64,000 nucleotides of DNA from Clostridiaceae bacterium (GTDB taxonomy: Bacteria; Bacillota; Clostridia; Lachnospirales; Lachnospiraceae), in assembly GCA_910574345.1 (NCBI GenBank), contig CAJSZV010000018.1:16843-80842 (forward strand). The letters run 5' to 3'. The position numbers and the translations under genes were made by a program. Below are positions 63,430-64,000 of the stretch, piece after piece. The stretch's first letter is position 1. Every line of letters begins with the position of its first letter. Under the pieces are notes generated by a model. That model did no database searches, was not told the DNA's origin, and was given only the letters and a program-made list of their open reading frames with translations.

Positions 63430-63813
63430 TTGGTTCGGAAGGTGAAGAAACGTCTGGAGGCTGCGGGCAGAAAGGTGGAGAGTCAGATTCCCCGGATGGC
63501 GGGAGGTGCTTATGCTGTGGGGATGATGGCGGCACTGATGTGTCAGACGGCATATGCAACGGATATTTTTGGTGTGGCGAAAAGCGCTATGCAGCAGGTG
63601 TACACGGATGTGGCAGGTCTGGCGACCGTGGGGGCTGTGGTGTGTGCGGCTGTATGTCTGTTCCTGATGAATTTCTCTAAGTCGGGGAAGACCGTGGATG
63701 AGTCCAGGGCTTGGCTGAAGCGGATTATTATCTGCTGGGCGGCGCTGATGACGCTGGGGGCTATTGTGACTTACATGGAGAAGATTATTCCGCAGAGTTC
63801 ATTTACACCGTAA
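63430..63813 (+). CDS. VirB2/TrbC-type pilin-like protein (Maff2-like)
   Basis: A 127-residue membrane protein. I take the TTG at 63430, with AAAGGAGG 9 bases upstream; a longer ATG frame would read through the terminator of leader RNA 2. After a basic N-terminus comes a hydrophobic segment (GAYAVGMMAALMCQTAYA) that could be a signal peptide with cleavage near AYA, then two membrane helices (LATVGAVVCAAVCLFLMNF and IIICWAALMTLGAIVTYM) joined by SKSGKTVDESRAWLKR. This is the layout of conjugative pilins and of Maff2-family proteins in clostridial conjugative elements. Confidence 0.75.
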   Translation: MVRKVKKRLEAAGRKVESQIPRMAGGAYAVGMMAALMCQTAYATDIFGVAKSAMQQVYTDVAGLATVGAVVCAAVCLFLMNFSKSGKTVDESRAWLKRIIICWAALMTLGAIVTYMEKIIPQSSFTP

Positions 63814-64000
63814 ATAGGGAGAGCCGGGCAGGGAAACTTGTCCGGTGTTTGTTTTATGGGGTGGTGAAGGGTGTGGATGGCTTTCAGGTGGATTGACGTG
63901 ACGGGAAGTATTTGTGAATGGATTGGATGGAAGTGTCTGGATCATCTATGATTTAAATTCATTTGGGGGCAGGGCAAGGATAAGATGTTGCTGATTTTGA
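63814..64000. other. End of window, no supported gene
   Basis: Only a 24-codon frame (63877-63951) with a weak ribosome site is seen; it opens MAFRWIDVTG. I do not claim it. Transfer genes presumably continue beyond 64000. Confidence 0.4.

Overview
The window looks like chromosome of an anaerobic gut Lachnospiraceae (clostridial cluster XIVa). This rests on strong AGGAGG-type ribosome sites, butyrate kinase and phosphate butyryltransferase, a ferredoxin-dependent 2-oxoacid oxidoreductase, a bile salt hydrolase, many sugar-enzyme and regulator genes, and conjugative-element genes typical of that family. Genus is not decidable by eye; an Enterocloster/Hungatella-like host is a guess. All homology calls are from reading the proteins, without database searches.

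Layout. 1-3750: end of a sugar-acid oxidoreductase gene, a GntR regulator, a small monooxygenase-like protein and a 6-phospho-beta-glucosidase. 3867-8987: an AT-rich four-gene cassette (double GHKL ATPase/kinase, receiver protein, HNH nuclease, adenine DNA methyltransferase), the best candidate for an undescribed defence system. 8987-16522: a heterodimeric ABC exporter, then an oppositely oriented hybrid sensor kinase with a partner solute-binding lipoprotein. 16674-18804: an IS1634-type insertion sequence flanked by an 84-bp perfect target duplication, lying upstream of a bile salt hydrolase. 19914-27527: a nine-gene operon for uptake of a hydroxycarboxylate and fermentation of a 2-oxoacid to ATP (transporter, two Fe-S/cysteine-rich proteins of unknown role, four-subunit oxidoreductase, Buk, Ptb), with a divergent IclR regulator and tandem palindromic operators.

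28600-39260: a two-component system and lipoprotein sharing an 11-bp-phased promoter repeat, a LysR/MATE pair, a TetR regulator and ferredoxin/AEC-transporter genes separated by a symmetric promoter-operator, and a GH31 glycosidase. 39300-55770: housekeeping and orphan genes including a UPF0158-Nudix fusion, SbcCD, YitT, a SWIM-SNF2 ATPase and DUF554. 55770-57800: a graveyard with a structured intergenic element and truncated remnants of a type III methyltransferase, a transposase, a FecR-like lipoprotein and a polysaccharide flippase.

57800-64000: left part of an integrative conjugative element or integrated plasmid: ParA/ParB, a regular array of nine 19-bp palindromes that is probably the centromere, HicAB, small element proteins, two promoter-leader-terminator modules placed ahead of element genes, and a VirB2/Maff2-like pilin. 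The element continues beyond the right edge.
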